A DNA stretch of 5,319 nt from Kiritimatiellia bacterium (GTDB taxonomy: Bacteria > Verrucomicrobiota > Kiritimatiellia > RFP12 > UBA1067), in assembly GCA_017547265.1 (NCBI GenBank), contig JAFYQC010000218.1, forward strand, positions 1-5,319, written 5' to 3'. The translations under genes and the position numbers were made by a program. The notes under the pieces were generated by a model. It searched no databases. It was not told where the DNA came from and saw nothing but the letters and a program-made list of their open reading frames with translations. Each line of letters begins with the position of its first letter. Position 1 is the first letter of the stretch. Positions 3,902 to 5,319 of this stretch are shown here, piece by piece.

Positions 3902-5319
3902 TAATCAATCCGAACGACAACGTCGAGATTCGCGAGGACGGGCACAAGTACGCGCTTCGCGACATCGCCGAGGGCGAGAACATCGTCAAGTACGGCATGC
4001 CGATCGGCCACGCGACCAAGCCGATCGCGAAGGGCGAGCACGTCCATGTCCATAACGTGAAGACGAACCTCGGCGAAGTGCTCGAGTACAAGTACGAGCC
4101 GGACGAGGCCGCGATCAACGGCTGGAAGACGGTCGAGCCGAAGGAGACTTTCCTCGGCTACCGCCACGCCGACGGCCGCGTCGGTATTCGCAACGACATC
4201 TGGGTCATTCCTCTTGTCGGCTGCGTGAACCGCCTCGCGGAGCGTCTCGCGCAGTCGTGCGGCGGTCTCGCGCTGACGCACCCCTACGGCTGCTCGCAGA
4301 TGGGCAAGGACCACGAGACGACGGCGAACATGCTCGCGCAGTTCTGCCATCATCCGAACGCGGGCGGCGTGCTCGTCGTCTCTCTCGGCTGCGAGAACAA
4401 CACGCTCGAGAGTTTCGCTGAAAGACTTGGTTTTGACGGCAAGACTTTTGATCATGAAAAGGGCGTATTCCAGCCCCGTTCCCCATTCCCCGTTCCCCGT
4501 TCCCCATCTCTCAACATCCGCTTTATGAAGGCGCAGGACCCGGGCGACGAATATGAACGCGGACTTGAGCTTCTCAAGGAACTCGACGCGGCGCGTCCGA
4601 AGGAGCGCGTTGAAGTCTCGGTGCGGGAGCTTGTGGTGGGTCTCAAGTGCGGCGGGTCCGACGGCTTTTCGGGGCTCACTGCGAATCCGCTCGTCGGGCG
4701 TTTCTCTGACTGGCTCGCCGCGCGCGGCGGCGCGACGGTGCTCACCGAGGTGCCAGAGATGTTCGGCGCGGAGACTCTTTTGATGAAGCGCTGTCGCACG
4801 AGGGCGATTTTCGACAAGTGCGTCGAGATGATCAACGGCTTCAAGGACTACTACACTTCGCACAACCAGGTGTGCTACGAGAATCCGAGCCCCGGCAACA
4901 AGGCGGGCGGCATCACGACGCTTGAAGACAAGTCGCTCGGCTGCGTCCAGAAGGGCGGCTCGTCGCCGGTCGAGGATGTGCTGCTCTACGGAGAGAGCGT
5001 CAAGGCGCACGGGCTTTCGCTCATGACGGGGCCGGGAAACGATCTCGTCGCGTCTACGGTGCTCGCCGCAGCGGGTTGCCATTTGATTCTCTTCACGACT
5101 GGGCGCGGCACGCCCTTCGGGTGCGTCATTCCTACGATGAAGGTGGCGACAAACGACACGCTCGCCGCGAACAAGCCCAACTGGATCGACTGGAACGCCA
5201 TGTCGAACCCCGATGTCGATGAGTTTGCGAAGAAGGTTCTTGCCGTCGCTTCCGGCGAGAAGGCGAAGAACGAGCTCTCGGGCGCGCAGAGCGTCGCGAT
5301 CTTCAAAGACGGCGTCACG
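3898..5319 (+). CDS. uxaA: Altronate dehydratase, 3' end outside the window
   Basis: The frame starts in the ATGA overlap with uxaC and is open to the last base (474 residues seen). By comparison with E. coli UxaA (about 495 residues, ending near IFKSGVTL) only the last few residues are missing. The enzyme dehydrates D-altronate to 2-keto-3-deoxy-D-gluconate (EC 4.2.1.7), an iron-dependent cytoplasmic step of galacturonate breakdown. Residues 1-75 form the SAF-type domain (KYGMPIGHATKPIAKGEHVHVHN). The catalytic part follows: GYRHADGRVGIRN (87-99), THPYGCSQ (127-134), SLGCENN (162-168), GLKCGGSDGFSGLTANP (248-264), TEVPEMFGAE (283-292), YENPSPGNKAGGITTLEDKS (327-346) and FTTGRGTPFG (399-408). 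Oddity: residues about 178-207 look longer than in E. coli, use unusual codons (GAA, AGA, TTT, GAT) and contain PRSPFPVPRSPS encoded by a heptanucleotide array. No ribosome binding site is evident, consistent with coupling to uxaC. Confidence 0.95.
   Translation, partial: MIINPNDNVEIREDGHKYALRDIAEGENIVKYGMPIGHATKPIAKGEHVHVHNVKTNLGEVLEYKYEPDEAAINGWKTVEPKETFLGYRHADGRVGIRNDIWVIPLVGCVNRLAERLAQSCGGLALTHPYGCSQMGKDHETTANMLAQFCHHPNAGGVLVVSLGCENNTLESFAERLGFDGKTFDHEKGVFQPRSPFPVPRSPSLNIRFMKAQDPGDEYERGLELLKELDAARPKERVEVSVRELVVGLKCGGSDGFSGLTANPLVGRFSDWLAARGGATVLTEVPEMFGAETLLMKRCRTRAIFDKCVEMINGFKDYYTSHNQVCYENPSPGNKAGGITTLEDKSLGCVQKGGSSPVEDVLLYGESVKAHGLSLMTGPGNDLVASTVLAAAGCHLILFTTGRGTPFGCVIPTMKVATNDTLAANKPNWIDWNAMSNPDVDEFAKKVLAVASGEKAKNELSGAQSVAIFKDGVT
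4474..4508 (+). repeat. Five-copy heptanucleotide array inside uxaA
   Basis: Consecutive 7-base units read CCCCGTT, CCCCATT, CCCCGTT, CCCCGTT and CCCCATC, so the consensus is CCCCRTT with one change in the last copy. The array encodes residues 193-204 of UxaA in frame. It resembles the heptamer STRR-type arrays known from cyanobacteria, but I only note the similarity of form. A gain or loss of one or two units would shift the uxaA frame; three units would keep it. Confidence 0.9.

Noticed and set aside
4474..4508. CRISPR-like or coding-only explanation for the CCCCRTT units
   Set aside because: The units are directly adjacent with no spacers, so this is not a CRISPR array. The 7-base period does not follow the codon period, so it is a DNA-level repeat, not a repeated peptide.
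3880..5082. A 400-codon open frame on the minus strand opposite uxaA, and a 287-codon one at 2894-3757 opposite uxaC
   Set aside because: Both are antisense shadows of strongly conserved, confidently assigned genes, with Arg/Leu/Val/Glu-rich translations and no recognisable domain.

Overview
The window looks like a chromosomal piece of a GC-rich, probably anaerobic, Gram-negative bacterium that uses plant-derived uronic acids. The uxaCA-type genes, an RnfG-like flavoprotein and the GC-rich codon choice (GAG, AAG, CTC and GCG preferred) would fit a gut or rumen lineage such as the Kiritimatiellae/Verrucomicrobiota side of the PVC group. That placement is an inference and was not tested.

Left part (1-1267): three small same-strand genes with more mixed codon use. 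They are a four-helix membrane protein whose 5' end lies outside the window, a HigA-type antitoxin with no HigB toxin visible beside it, and a small two-helix membrane protein. No rearranged or mobile gene is seen, but the content is typical of accessory DNA.

Middle part (1268-1905): about 640 bases with no convincing gene. Several reading frames stay open on both strands only because the DNA is GC-rich and stop-poor. The region is packed with inverted repeats. The most striking is a perfect 16-bp inverted repeat (1630-1645 with 1772-1787) enclosing a further long imperfect hairpin. This is the best candidate for something undescribed: a large structured RNA or a dispersed palindromic element.

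Right part (1906-5319): an extended -10 promoter drives a compact RnfG/NqrC-like FMN-binding protein (1960-2415). Uronate isomerase uxaC (2471-3901) and altronate dehydratase uxaA (3898 to the window end) follow, and these two overlap by four bases. UxaC isomerises galacturonate to tagaturonate. A tagaturonate reductase (UxaB), not in this window, would make altronate, and UxaA dehydrates that to 2-keto-3-deoxygluconate. The uxaA reading frame carries an in-frame five-copy heptanucleotide array (4474-4508, unit CCCCRTT) in a stretch that appears longer than usual for the family. Because seven is not a multiple of three, most copy-number changes would break the gene.
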